From assembly GCA_964412105.1 (NCBI GenBank), contig CAYPNM010000033.1:1-36185 (forward strand): a stretch of 36,185 bases of DNA, given 5' to 3'. The stretch's first letter is position 1; every line of letters starts with the position of its first letter. The translations under genes and the position numbers were made by a program. The notes below the pieces were generated by a model. The model saw only the letters and a program-made list of their open reading frames with translations, was not told where the DNA came from and made no database searches. Of this stretch, positions 16,193-24,050 are shown one piece after another. Source of the DNA: JAKAGZ01 sp964412105 (GTDB lineage: Bacteria; Bacteroidota; Ignavibacteria; Ignavibacteriales; Ignavibacteriaceae).

Positions 16193-17779
16193 TTACAAAT
16201 TCCTTGGTAAAACTACTTTAAAGATTGTACCCGACGAAGATGTTTTTTCCACAGTAACTTCCCCATTATGATTTTTAATAATTCCATAGACCACTGCAAG
16301 CCCAAGACCAGTGCCCTTTGTTGATTCTTTAGTAGAATAAAATGGCTCAAAAATATGCGGCAAGTCTTTGGAATTTATACCGTTCCCCTCATCTGAAATC
16401 CTGAGGATCACTGATTGCGAATCAGGGATTAAATCGATTTTGATGAAGCCGCCACTAGGCATCGCTTCAATTGCATTAATTAATAAAGCAATTAATGCTT
16501 CCTCAATTTTTTCAGGACTGCACTTAATTATTATTTCTTCTTCAGGAAAATTTTTTTCCAAACTTATTTCGTTAATTTCCAGATGATGATGCATTAAAGT
16601 AATACATCTATTTACAATATCTATAAGGTTTGCTTCTGAAAATTCACCCTTGCTCTGGTGAGAAAACAAAAGCAAATCTTTAACAATTTTTCCACAGCGG
16701 AAAGATTCGCCTGCAATCAGATCCAGGTATTCAATAAGTTTCTCGTTCTCTCCATTTCTTTGTTGTTCAGATAATTTCTTTGAAATGAGTTTACTATAAG
16801 TAAGAATTCCCGCAAGTGGGTTGTTGAGTTCATGGGCAACGGTTGCCGATAATTTGCCAAGAGAAGCCAGTTTTTCAATTTGAATAACCTGATTATAAAT
16901 ATTCTTTAGCTCATCTGACTTTTGCTGAACTTTCTGATTAAGATTTTCACTCCAGTCTTTAATTTCCTTATATGCTGAGTCTAACTTCTCCGACATATCA
17001 TTAAATCTTCGTGCAACATTTCCCAACTCATTTTTTGAACTGTTTTGAATTTTATAATTCAAATTACCCTTTCCGACTTCCTGTATCCCTTTGTTAATAT
17101 TTGATAATGGTTTACTAACGATGACCTTAACAAATAACCCGCAAAATGCGGATATGACAATGGTTATCAAAATAGAGTTCATTATTGTAGTTTTAGAATT
17201 TTTTTCAATTGCTTCGTCGAGTTCCTTCATTGAAACCATTACATCAAGTACTCCGAGCACTTTTACTGAAGGCTGATGAGCATGACAGTTTGCAGTGCTG
17301 CAATCTTCTTCATTTTTTATCGGATTGATTAATCCCAGCACCCTTGTATTATCTTTAGGATTTTTAAAGTATCTAATTCTGTTTTGTGAAGTCAGCTCTT
17401 CTATTTTTCCAGAGGATTTATGGCAGGCAGCACAAGCCTCGTCTGTCATTGAAACTTTGTGCAAAATTTCTGTTGAATCAGTTGAGTAGGCGATTATTCC
17501 GGATTTATTATAAACTCTAATACCAATAATTCCTTGTTCCGTACCAATAGTGCTGATGATTTGGTGGACATCATCCCGCCTATTTAAAAGCATACTATAA
17601 CGAGTTGACTTCTTTATAATATCACTTGAATTGTATGCGCTTAAAAGCCTCGAGCGGGTAAGATCGCTCCTCAGGTTTGTAATACTAATATAAGTATTAA
17701 TTGCCAGAACCAGGGACAAAATAACCGAAATGGAAATAATAAGCCTTGTACTAAGCTTATTAAAGAACTTTGTCTTCAT
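16193..17779 (-). CDS. Diheme c-type sensor histidine kinase (module 1)
   Basis: Inner-membrane sensor kinase. An N-terminal helix (about 12-32) and a second one (about 195-220) flank a periplasmic domain of about 165 residues that carries CAACH (Cys116-His120) and CX4CH (Cys160, Cys165, His166), both attachment sites for covalent heme. RVYNKSGIIAYS before the first heme site resembles PAS/double-Cache cores. HAMP and coiled-coil segments lead to HisKA with His316 (SATVAHELNNPLAG) and a HATPase domain with a DEGNGI G box. The start ATG is preceded by a GGGGG-rich ribosome-binding site. It is followed by its likely partner, the NtrC-type regulator. Periplasmic hemes suggest sensing of redox potential, oxygen, NO or cytochrome electron flux; which one cannot be read here. 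Its counterpart in module 2 is a clear paralogue. Confidence 0.93.
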   Translation of the reverse strand: MKTKFFNKLSTRLIISISVILSLVLAINTYISITNLRSDLTRSRLLSAYNSSDIIKKSTRYSMLLNRRDDVHQIISTIGTEQGIIGIRVYNKSGIIAYSTDSTEILHKVSMTDEACAACHKSSGKIEELTSQNRIRYFKNPKDNTRVLGLINPIKNEEDCSTANCHAHQPSVKVLGVLDVMVSMKELDEAIEKNSKTTIMNSILITIVISAFCGLFVKVIVSKPLSNINKGIQEVGKGNLNYKIQNSSKNELGNVARRFNDMSEKLDSAYKEIKDWSENLNQKVQQKSDELKNIYNQVIQIEKLASLGKLSATVAHELNNPLAGILTYSKLISKKLSEQQRNGENEKLIEYLDLIAGESFRCGKIVKDLLLFSHQSKGEFSEANLIDIVNRCITLMHHHLEINEISLEKNFPEEEIIIKCSPEKIEEALIALLINAIEAMPSGGFIKIDLIPDSQSVILRISDEGNGINSKDLPHIFEPFYSTKESTKGTGLGLAVVYGIIKNHNGEVTVEKTSSSGTIFKVVLPRNL

Positions 17780-17922
17780 TAAATAAACACCCCCTGACCC
17801 CGTTATGAAACTTAGCTAAAAGTGTTTACTTTTTCAATAATATGTTTGAGTGGTTTTATAAAATATACTTCATAATAAGCAATTCGATAAATAATATATA
17901 AGGCGGACTATAAATTTAAATT

Positions 17923-18651
17923 TTAACCCAATTCTGAAATAAATTTATGAAATGCCTCCTGACCCAAAACTTCATAAAGGAACTCGCACTTTTTTCCACC
18001 ATCCATCATTGTATAGCCTATTTCAGGCTCTGTCTTTAAAAAGTCGCTTAGTTTCTTTAATAACTTAGAATTTATCTCCTTAATTGTATCAATAGAAAAC
18101 TTTTCATATGAAACTTCCATATCATGGGCAGAGATTACAGCAAACATATTATCCTCTGGAAGATTATCAGGATCAATATCCAATTTTTGCAAAAGAGTAA
18201 AATTCATTGGTGAATGAATTTCTTTTTTTCCCCATTTACCGGATAAACGGAGCAATTTTTCATTTTTTTTAACCATGCCATAACTTTTCAGTAATTCAAT
18301 TTGTTCAATCTCTTCGAACAAATTAGCAAGCAACCTACTTATGCCCATTGTATAAACGCTACCAAATATCTGTTTAAGTTCAAGCTGATTTTTTAAATAA
18401 ATAAGCTTTCCATCATAGATAATGCTGGAAATTTTACTGATTATTTTGTCAATCACACTATTGTTTGCATAATTCAGCATTATCCTGTCTGAATCTGTTT
18501 TCTCCTTCCAGGTGTTTCTCATCACAAAATCGAAGGGACATCTTTCACAATCATAATTATGATCACATAATTTGTAGGCAACAACATCTGCTTCCATCCA
18601 TATGCACTTGTTGCCTTCATAAAAATCGGGGTACTCATTTGCATTTTTCAT
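17923..18651 (-). CDS. Cys4-motif protein with degenerate GcvH-like domain
   Basis: Soluble protein of 242 residues. The ATG at 18651 is preferred: it lies one base after the NrfD stop, whereas the alternative TTG at 18663 overlaps NrfD. Near the N-terminus Cys16, Cys29, Cys35 and Cys38 (CIWMEADVVAYKLC, then DCERC) form a probable metal-binding site, zinc or Fe-S. The middle (MGISRLLANLFEEIEQIEL, then GKKEIHSP) aligns by eye with the GcvH-like parts of neighbouring proteins but is degenerate and lacks a lipoyl lysine in the usual place. The C-terminus has GYTMMDGGK, also present as GVTMFDGGH in the membrane-anchored GcvH-like protein of the same operon. No enzyme function is apparent. A structural or regulatory subunit of the Fe-S/NrfD complex is inferred from position. 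Confidence 0.7.
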   Translation of the reverse strand: MKNANEYPDFYEGNKCIWMEADVVAYKLCDHNYDCERCPFDFVMRNTWKEKTDSDRIMLNYANNSVIDKIISKISSIIYDGKLIYLKNQLELKQIFGSVYTMGISRLLANLFEEIEQIELLKSYGMVKKNEKLLRLSGKWGKKEIHSPMNFTLLQKLDIDPDNLPEDNMFAVISAHDMEVSYEKFSIDTIKEINSKLLKKLSDFLKTEPEIGYTMMDGGKKCEFLYEVLGQEAFHKFISELG

Positions 18652-18652
18652 T

Positions 18653-19831
18653 TTACTTCCCAAATATTAATTCTCTTTGTTTAAGTTCAGCTGTTTCAAC
18701 GACTTTACTATTAAGCACAAAGTTAGTTTCGAAAACCTTAAAATGTTTTGCAATGACTTTGAATGCCCACATTCCCAGAACAACCAGTAAAAGAGTAATA
18801 CTAATTTCATAAAAAGAAGGAATATAATTTTGGCCAGAAGTTCTTACCAGAGAAGTTATACTGACATTCATTCTATTTAATACAAATCCTGAAATTGTAA
18901 AAACAGAAGCAAAGTAGAGCCATTTTCTGTCATTGATATAGCCCGAAATCGAAAGAATTGTTATAGGAACTATAAAACCAATAATTATTTCTAACCAGAA
19001 CAAATATGTCTCCTGCGTTGGCAGGAATAAATAAATCAATTTACCATTTAAAGTTAAATCTGAAAATTTCAAAATAAGTTCAATCGATAGTACAGCAAAA
19101 ATAACTTTACCCAAACCAGATAAAACCCAAACCTGAAGTCCCTGCCTAAATGCTCTTGCACAAAGGTACGCTTCAAAAATTATCATTGATAAACCGGCGG
19201 CTATACACGAAATAAAAAAATGAACAGGCAAATAGGATGAATACCACAAAGGATAAACTTTTGCAGGGGCTATTAGATAAAGCGAACCAAATGAGGACTG
19301 ATGAAGAGTTGAAAATAAAACACCACAAATCACAACAGGAATGGAGATTTTTCTCAGTAGTTTAATTGGCACTTTTAAATTGAATTTTTCAAAAACAACC
19401 GGAGCAAATTCCAATGTGAGTATGATTGAATAGCAGATAACGCACCAAGTGATTTCGAACATAACTGAGTGGAGGTTCCACATAACAAGAGGATGCCAAA
19501 AATTTTGTGGTTTACCAAGATCAATAACTAATAATATTATTACAATAATATATCCAATATAGGCAGTTAAAATTGCGGGTCTAACTATTGATTGATATTT
19601 ACGAGCATTAAAAATATGAGCAGTTGCTGCTATTGTAAAACCAGCAGCAGCCAAACCAACGCCTATAAAGTCTATACCAATCCACAAACCCCATGGAACC
19701 ATATCGGATAGATTGGTTGTTCTTCCCAATCCCAGTAAAAACCTAGAGAAAGTAGAATACAATCCTATTAACACAACTATTGCGGAAAAACACTTCCAGA
19801 AAGTCAATTTGAATAAATTATTCGCTTTCAT
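18653..19831 (-). CDS. NrfD/PsrC-family membrane subunit (module 1)
   Basis: Polytopic inner-membrane protein of 392 residues, about ten helices, in the NrfD/HmcC/DsrP family, which exchanges electrons between the quinone pool and a bound 4Fe-4S subunit and may move protons. The TNLSDMVPWGLWIGIDF segment near residue 37 is shared almost word for word with the NrfD of module 2 (TNLSNQYPWGLWIGVD), as is WHPLVMWN. The start has a perfect GGGAGG site and overlaps the end of the Fe-S gene by 14 bases, indicating translational coupling. No molybdopterin catalytic subunit accompanies it, so it is probably not a terminal reductase by itself. Confidence 0.92.
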   Translation of the reverse strand: MKANNLFKLTFWKCFSAIVVLIGLYSTFSRFLLGLGRTTNLSDMVPWGLWIGIDFIGVGLAAAGFTIAATAHIFNARKYQSIVRPAILTAYIGYIIVIILLVIDLGKPQNFWHPLVMWNLHSVMFEITWCVICYSIILTLEFAPVVFEKFNLKVPIKLLRKISIPVVICGVLFSTLHQSSFGSLYLIAPAKVYPLWYSSYLPVHFFISCIAAGLSMIIFEAYLCARAFRQGLQVWVLSGLGKVIFAVLSIELILKFSDLTLNGKLIYLFLPTQETYLFWLEIIIGFIVPITILSISGYINDRKWLYFASVFTISGFVLNRMNVSITSLVRTSGQNYIPSFYEISITLLLVVLGMWAFKVIAKHFKVFETNFVLNSKVVETAELKQRELIFGK

Positions 19832-20594
19832 TTTTACCTCCCCTATGTCCTATTCTTTCTTCTCTTACAATTTCATTTTTGCGTTTCGTGAGCCAGTACA
19901 TACCTGTAAGGAAAATACCACCAATAGAAACAACACTAGGAATTTTCTCCATTGCCTGCAGCGTAAAGCCTGGCATCGGTTGTTTTGGTATATTTGTATT
20001 ATATCCAAGCTGATCAAAAGGAACAGGAGAAATAATAAGTACATTTCCTCCGCCTGCTTCGTTTAAACCGTAAATTTCCTGGTAATATTTATCCGGTTTT
20101 TCTCTTAATCTCCTTTTAGCTTCAGCAATTAATTTACTCAATTCACCAGCCTGAGTTGCACCAGTAGGACAGGCCTCAGCACAGGCCATTATCTTTCCCT
20201 TTTTTAATCTATCATAGCAAAGATTGCATTTCCTTATGCTGGGAGATGTACTGCTCCATTCATAACGAGGTATGCTATAGGGACAAGCCTGCATACAATA
20301 CCGGCAGCCTATACATTTATCAGCATTATATATTACCGGACCAAGGTCAGTTTTTTCAAAAGCGGAAACAGGACAAACTGAAACACACGTTGGTTCGCTG
20401 CAATGCATACACATCTTTCTGGCAAAGTTATCTTTATATTGTTCAACTACAGTGTAAGTATTATTCGACAGATGATCCTTTAAAAAATCTTTATTTGTAT
20501 AGTGAAGTTTGTTTTGATTTTTGCATGCGTTATAACAGCTTCCACATCCCACACATAAAGTAACATCAAACAATATTCCCATCTGCTGTTTCAT
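19818..20594 (-). CDS. 4Fe-4S ferredoxin-type electron-transfer subunit, no Tat signal (module 1)
   Basis: DmsB/HmcB-like protein of 258 residues with four cysteine clusters for [4Fe-4S] centres: CVGCGSCYNAC, CMHCSEPTCVSVC, CIGCRYCMQAC and CNLCYDRL followed by CAEACPTGA. A single C-terminal helix (about 222-240, VVSIGGIFLTGMYWL) ends in KRK. Unlike the paralogue in module 2 it begins directly with the first cluster (MKQQMGILFDVTLC) and has no Tat signal. The start is well supported by GGAG and by the adjacent upstream stop, so the signal is not simply missed. The positive charge after the helix would place the C-terminus inside and the clusters outside, which conflicts with the missing signal. 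It passes electrons to or from the overlapping NrfD gene product. Confidence 0.92.
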   Translation of the reverse strand: MKQQMGILFDVTLCVGCGSCYNACKNQNKLHYTNKDFLKDHLSNNTYTVVEQYKDNFARKMCMHCSEPTCVSVCPVSAFEKTDLGPVIYNADKCIGCRYCMQACPYSIPRYEWSSTSPSIRKCNLCYDRLKKGKIMACAEACPTGATQAGELSKLIAEAKRRLREKPDKYYQEIYGLNEAGGGNVLIISPVPFDQLGYNTNIPKQPMPGFTLQAMEKIPSVVSIGGIFLTGMYWLTKRKNEIVREERIGHRGGKNESE

Positions 20595-20608
20595 TATTGT
20601 TTCTCCGA

Positions 20609-21283
20609 TTATATTGAAAGAAATTCTTTTTCATAAATTTCTATCGATTCACTATCAAGATGAGAAACAACTCCTTCTACAATATGTCCCCCATCAAACA
20701 TTGTCACTCCTGCGAGTTTTGGATTAGAAAGCCTTTCTTCCAGATAATTTTTGAACCTGATTAATTCCCCTTTCATCCACTCAATTACTTCTTCATTAAT
20801 TCTCAATTTTTTAGAATATCGTTGAAAATCCTGAGTCTTAATTATAACCCCCCAGTCTTCATTGAATGGATCCCCAATTCTTTTTCCCAGCAAATTGGTA
20901 TTTTGTAAAATAACCTGTCCACTGACCGGAGAGCGAAAGACAACTTTTTTACTTCCCAAACGTCCTTCTATGACAGGATCACCTTCATTAAGTAAAATTC
21001 CATTTGGGGCTGTATTTGTAATTATAAAATCACCAATTGATTTTGTAATAAATTCATCAATCCCTACTTTTATTAACCCATTCTTATCTGGTTTTGCCCA
21101 TGTGTGACCTTTGGAAACAAAAGTATCCGCTGGAATTGTTACACTTAGATTATTATATGCCACACTGTCGATTATTGTATAATTTTTTACAAAAGCGGGA
21201 TGAATTTTCTTTTCAGCTCTTAAAACCACATAATCACAAATTAAGAGCAAAATAAAACCTAGAAGAACTGATAATGCAACCAT
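20609..21283 (-). CDS. Membrane-anchored GcvH-like protein (module 1)
   Basis: Protein of 224 residues with an N-terminal anchor helix (about 2-24) followed by RAEKK, so the rest should face the cytoplasm. Residues about 55-160 resemble glycine-cleavage H protein: GHTWAKPDKNGLIKVGIDEF, then SPVSGQV. The lipoyl lysine expected 11 residues before the glycine of SPVSG is a serine; lysines lie one and two residues later (GSKKVVFRSP). It is therefore probably not a conventional lipoyl carrier. A C-terminal GVTMFDGGH motif is shared with the Cys4 protein three genes on. It is the first gene of module 1; the GGAG site supports ATG 21283, and a sigma54 promoter lies 42-57 bp upstream. Its role as adaptor or sensor on the Fe-S/NrfD complex is inferred. 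Confidence 0.78.
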   Translation of the reverse strand: MVALSVLLGFILLLICDYVVLRAEKKIHPAFVKNYTIIDSVAYNNLSVTIPADTFVSKGHTWAKPDKNGLIKVGIDEFITKSIGDFIITNTAPNGILLNEGDPVIEGRLGSKKVVFRSPVSGQVILQNTNLLGKRIGDPFNEDWGVIIKTQDFQRYSKKLRINEEVIEWMKGELIRFKNYLEERLSNPKLAGVTMFDGGHIVEGVVSHLDSESIEIYEKEFLSI

Positions 21284-21324
21284 TTTTGGACTCCAATATT
21301 TTGTTTAACATTCAAACCAATAAA

Positions 21325-21340
21325 GGCAATTGATGTGCCG
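21325..21340 (-). promoter_or_regulatory. Sigma54 promoter for module 1
   Basis: Read on the minus strand the site is CGGCACATCAATTGCC: GGCAC, five bases, TTGC, with the invariant GG and GC exactly ten bases apart (consensus TGGCAC-N5-TTGC). Only the first T of the -24 element differs. Predicted transcription start is about 12 bases downstream (near 21313), leaving a leader of about 30 bases with a GGAG site before the GcvH-like gene. The operon it drives encodes an NtrC-type activator, the required partner class. Confidence 0.78.
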
Positions 21341-21438
21341 ACGTTAAACTTCAAAAGAATTTGTACTTGTAAGTTCCTTAATTTTATGGAATTACGATGA
21401 TTATGTTTTTGAAAAATGAAATGTGAGTATCTAATAAT

Positions 21439-21461
21439 ATTGTGGATTTTATATACACAAT
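21439..21461. promoter_or_regulatory. ATTGTG/CACAAT dyad
   Basis: ATTGTG (21439-21444) and CACAAT (21456-21461) are perfect inverted hexamers, 11 bases apart, about 100 bp upstream of the sigma54 promoter. The half-sites resemble CRP/FNR-type TGTG/CACA, but the spacing is too wide for that family. Possible activator site; low confidence. Confidence 0.3.
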
Positions 21462-21511
21462 TTTATCAGTGGTCTCATAAGTTAAGATTCAAGAAAAAAA
21501 ACAAAAAAATT

Positions 21512-21555
21512 ATTGTTGAATTTTTGAATAGTCGATTGTTGAATTTAATAACAAT
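21512..21555. promoter_or_regulatory. Candidate enhancer sites: repeated ATTGTTGAATTT and a dyad
   Basis: ATTGTTGAATTT occurs at 21512-21523 and again at 21535-21546, 23 bases apart (about two helical turns). The second copy starts a dyad ATTGTT-N9-AACAAT (21535-21555). They lie about 170-215 bp upstream of the sigma54 -24 element, the usual range for NtrC-type upstream activating sequences. The binding protein is inferred to be the module 1 regulator. Confidence 0.45.
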
Positions 21556-21885
21556 TAATTAGCTCATTCCACTAAATATTGTTCATTTATACTACCTTTT
21601 TTTGTTTAGTTTAAAATACATCCAATATTCTTCGAAATTCAGTAAATCCGGACTTGATAAAAACCAAGCAAAAAAATCCATAATTACAATTTCTCTATAG
21701 TTGGAAGAAATAGTGATGAATTTTTCAATTCGGGAAAATTATATTCCAAAAACTTCGATTTTAGAATATATACTCAATATCCCAAACCTTTGAAAATGGC
21801 TTGCTTTTTGTGCCTAATCAAAATGAAATATATAAGATTAAGTAATATGGGGTCGTTGCTTAGTTCTGGATAGACTTTTAATAGT

Positions 21886-21897
21886 ATATCGGGGGAA
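21886..21897 (+). promoter_or_regulatory. ATATCGGGGGAA translation leader (copy 1)
   Basis: This 12-base sequence containing a G-rich ribosome-binding site ends two bases before the ATG of the Tat Fe-S protein. The identical 12-mer stands three bases before the ATG of the Tat DUF362 gene at 30705-30716. It is an unusually strong and shared initiation leader on two Tat-exported redox proteins. Confidence 0.5.
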
Positions 21898-21899
21898 AA

Positions 21900-22802
21900 A
21901 TGGAAAAGCACAGCCGCAGAACCTTCTTAAAAACAACAGCTATTGCTGCCACAACTCTTACTTCACTACCTATTAAAAAATTAAGAGCGTCGCCCAAAAA
22001 TATTCTGTCAGACGACAGAATGGGTGTATTGGTAGATACAACCGTCTGCATTGGGTGCCGTAACTGTGAATGGGCTTGCAAGACTGCTCATAATATGCCC
22101 GCCGGGAACATCGATGATTATAAAAATAAATCCATATTAAAAAACATGAGGCGTCCAGACGAACACGCCTTAACTGTAATAAATCAATATGATAACGATC
22201 AAAACCCCATGTTGCCGTATGACGTAAAGATACAATGTATGCATTGTGATCATCCTGCTTGTGTTTCAGCGTGCATAGTTGGGGCCCTTTCAAAACAAGA
22301 AAATGGATCGGTCGTTTGGGACACTGATAAATGTATCGGATGTAGATATTGTATGGTAGCTTGCCCCTTCCAAATTCCGTCTTTTGAATTTGACAAAGCG
22401 CTTAACCCTCATATAAAGAAATGTGATTTTTGTTTTGATAGAACGAAGGAAGGAAAACTTCCGGCATGCGTTGAAATCTGTCCCGTCGAAGCTATTACAT
22501 ACGGCCCAAGAAACGATCTTGTCAAAGTAGCGCGTGAGAGAATTAAAAATAATCCTGATAGATATGTAAATCACATTTATGGAGAATATGAAGTTGGCGG
22601 AACTTCGTGGATTTATCTGGCCGGTACGGATTTTTCAAATCTTGCATTTCCAAAATTATCCAATAATCCTGCACCCGGTGTCTCTGAATCAATACAACAC
22701 GCCATATTCGCTTACTTTGTGCCACCAATTTCGTTATATGCCTTGCTTGGTGGAATTATGTGGATTACAAGGCGCAAAAAATCAGTAGAAGAATCTGAAT
22801 AG
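21900..22802 (+). CDS. Tat-exported 4Fe-4S electron-transfer subunit (module 2)
   Basis: DmsB/HmcB-like protein of 300 residues. It starts with a twin-arginine signal (SRRTFLK, residues 5-11, then a hydrophobic stretch rich in alanine and threonine), so the folded protein is exported to the periplasm. Four cysteine clusters follow: CIGCRNCEWAC, CMHCDHPACVSAC, CIGCRYCMVAC and CDFCFDRT with CVEICPVEA. A C-terminal helix (about 270-289, PPISLYALLGGIMWI) followed by TRRKK anchors it with clusters outside, consistent with the Tat route. GGGGGA precedes the ATG. It is ten bases from the NrfD gene, and the 13-heme cytochrome follows, so electrons probably run quinone - NrfD - Fe-S - cytochrome or the reverse. 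It is a paralogue of the module 1 Fe-S protein. Confidence 0.94.
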   Translation: MEKHSRRTFLKTTAIAATTLTSLPIKKLRASPKNILSDDRMGVLVDTTVCIGCRNCEWACKTAHNMPAGNIDDYKNKSILKNMRRPDEHALTVINQYDNDQNPMLPYDVKIQCMHCDHPACVSACIVGALSKQENGSVVWDTDKCIGCRYCMVACPFQIPSFEFDKALNPHIKKCDFCFDRTKEGKLPACVEICPVEAITYGPRNDLVKVARERIKNNPDRYVNHIYGEYEVGGTSWIYLAGTDFSNLAFPKLSNNPAPGVSESIQHAIFAYFVPPISLYALLGGIMWITRRKKSVEESE

Positions 22803-22811
22803 GAGAAAATT

Positions 22812-24047
22812 ATGAACGGATATCTGAAACCTGCGCCTATAAAGAAAAAGTTTTTTACTCCGGGAGTAATAGTACTTTGCATCATAGCAGCAAATGGGAT
22901 TTTTTTCCTCGCAGGAAGATTTTTATTTGGCATAGGAAAAGTTACTAACCTTAGCAACCAGTACCCGTGGGGATTATGGATTGGTGTTGACGTCGCCGCT
23001 GGAGTTGCACTTGCAGCGGGAGGTTTTACAAGTGCTGCGCTCGGACACGTGATGCACCGGGAACAAATACATGCCATTTTGCGTCCAGCCCTACTAACTG
23101 CAATGCTGGGCTACACTTTTGTTGCAATAGGTGTTTTTGTCGATATAGGACGATGGTACTTTATCTGGCACCCAATAGTAATGTGGAATGGAAATTCCGC
23201 TTTGTTTGAAGTGGGCATATGTGTAATGATGTATATGACAGTGCTATATATTGAATTTCTTCCTGTTGTCACAGAAAGGTTTATAGGACGGGTTAATCTC
23301 AAAGGATTTTTATCTGTATTGAACAAGCCCGTGGATAGATTTTTGCGCTTTCTGGATAAGTGGCTTGGTTTAACAATGTTTGCTTTTATAATCCTTGGGG
23401 TTGTGCTTTCCACTCTTCATCAGTCCTCCCTTGGGACTTTAATGGTAATCGCCGGTCCTAAAATGCATCCATTATGGCAGACGCCCATTCTTCCTTTATT
23501 GTTTTTGCTCTCTGCCATATCAGTTGGTTTCCCTATGATTATTTTTGAATCAATACTTGCCGCAAAGTCGTTTGGTTATAAAGCTGAGATGGATGCACTT
23601 TCAATGCTTAGTAAAACTGTTGCCCCACTGCTTGGAATTTATCTGGCATTCAAAATTGGCGACATGGTTATAAGAGGGACTTATGTATATCTGCTGGAAG
23701 CAAACGTTCAAAGTATAATGTTTTTTATAGAGGTCGTTTTTGGAGTAATTGTTCCTTTAAGAATGTTCTTATCTCCTGCTGTACTAAAATCACAAAAATT
23801 GTTGTTCACAGCCTCTGCACTGGTTGTTTTTGGGGTTTTGCTAAACAGAATTAATAATTTCATAGTCGCATACGATCCTCCATATAAATTCAGTACTTAT
23901 TTCCCGTCGTTTGGAGAAATTTCGGTTACGGTTGGACTTGCTGCATTGCTAATTCTTATATACAGATTCATAACCATAAACTTCCCGGTAATTAGTATCA
24001 CGAACAAAGATTTTGTCCTTAACACCAAATACACAGTTAGGGGATAA
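22812..24047 (+). CDS. NrfD/HmcC-family membrane subunit (module 2)
   Basis: Polytopic inner-membrane protein of 411 residues with about ten helices. It shares TNLSNQYPWGLWIGVD, LRPALLTAMLGY, WHPIVMWN and a STLHQSSLGTL segment with the module 1 NrfD, so the two are paralogues. Family role: quinone-linked membrane subunit for a periplasmic 4Fe-4S partner. The start at 22812 follows the Fe-S stop by nine bases with AGGAG in the gap. The cytochrome gene begins four bases after its stop, so Fe-S, NrfD and cytochrome form one tight transcription unit resembling cytochrome/Fe-S/NrfD modules of the Hmc type in sulfate reducers. Confidence 0.93.
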   Translation: MNGYLKPAPIKKKFFTPGVIVLCIIAANGIFFLAGRFLFGIGKVTNLSNQYPWGLWIGVDVAAGVALAAGGFTSAALGHVMHREQIHAILRPALLTAMLGYTFVAIGVFVDIGRWYFIWHPIVMWNGNSALFEVGICVMMYMTVLYIEFLPVVTERFIGRVNLKGFLSVLNKPVDRFLRFLDKWLGLTMFAFIILGVVLSTLHQSSLGTLMVIAGPKMHPLWQTPILPLLFLLSAISVGFPMIIFESILAAKSFGYKAEMDALSMLSKTVAPLLGIYLAFKIGDMVIRGTYVYLLEANVQSIMFFIEVVFGVIVPLRMFLSPAVLKSQKLLFTASALVVFGVLLNRINNFIVAYDPPYKFSTYFPSFGEISVTVGLAALLILIYRFITINFPVISITNKDFVLNTKYTVRG

Positions 24048-24050
24048 AAA

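Larger units (their letters stand above)
21284..21899. other. 616-bp divergent control region between modules 1 and 2
   Basis: There is no convincing ORF on either strand and base composition is very AT-rich. It contains a near-consensus sigma54 promoter reading into module 1 (21325-21340), a TTGTG/CACAA dyad (21439-21461), a repeated 12-mer and dyad (21512-21555) at a distance typical for enhancer sites, and the GGGGGA ribosome-binding site of module 2 (21891-21896). No equally good promoter is visible for module 2. Confidence 0.7.

Noticed and set aside
21439..21461. CRP/FNR binding site
   Set aside because: Half-sites resemble TGTG/CACA but the spacer is three bases too long for that family; kept only as an unnamed dyad.
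21797..21811. Possible sigma54 promoter for module 2 (TGGC ... TTTGT)
   Set aside because: The GG is followed ten bases later by GT, not GC, and the rest of the -24 element is poor, so I do not call it.
22712..23077. Minus-strand ORF opposite the module 2 NrfD start
   Set aside because: Antisense to a well-supported membrane protein, and it begins within conserved NrfD sequence.
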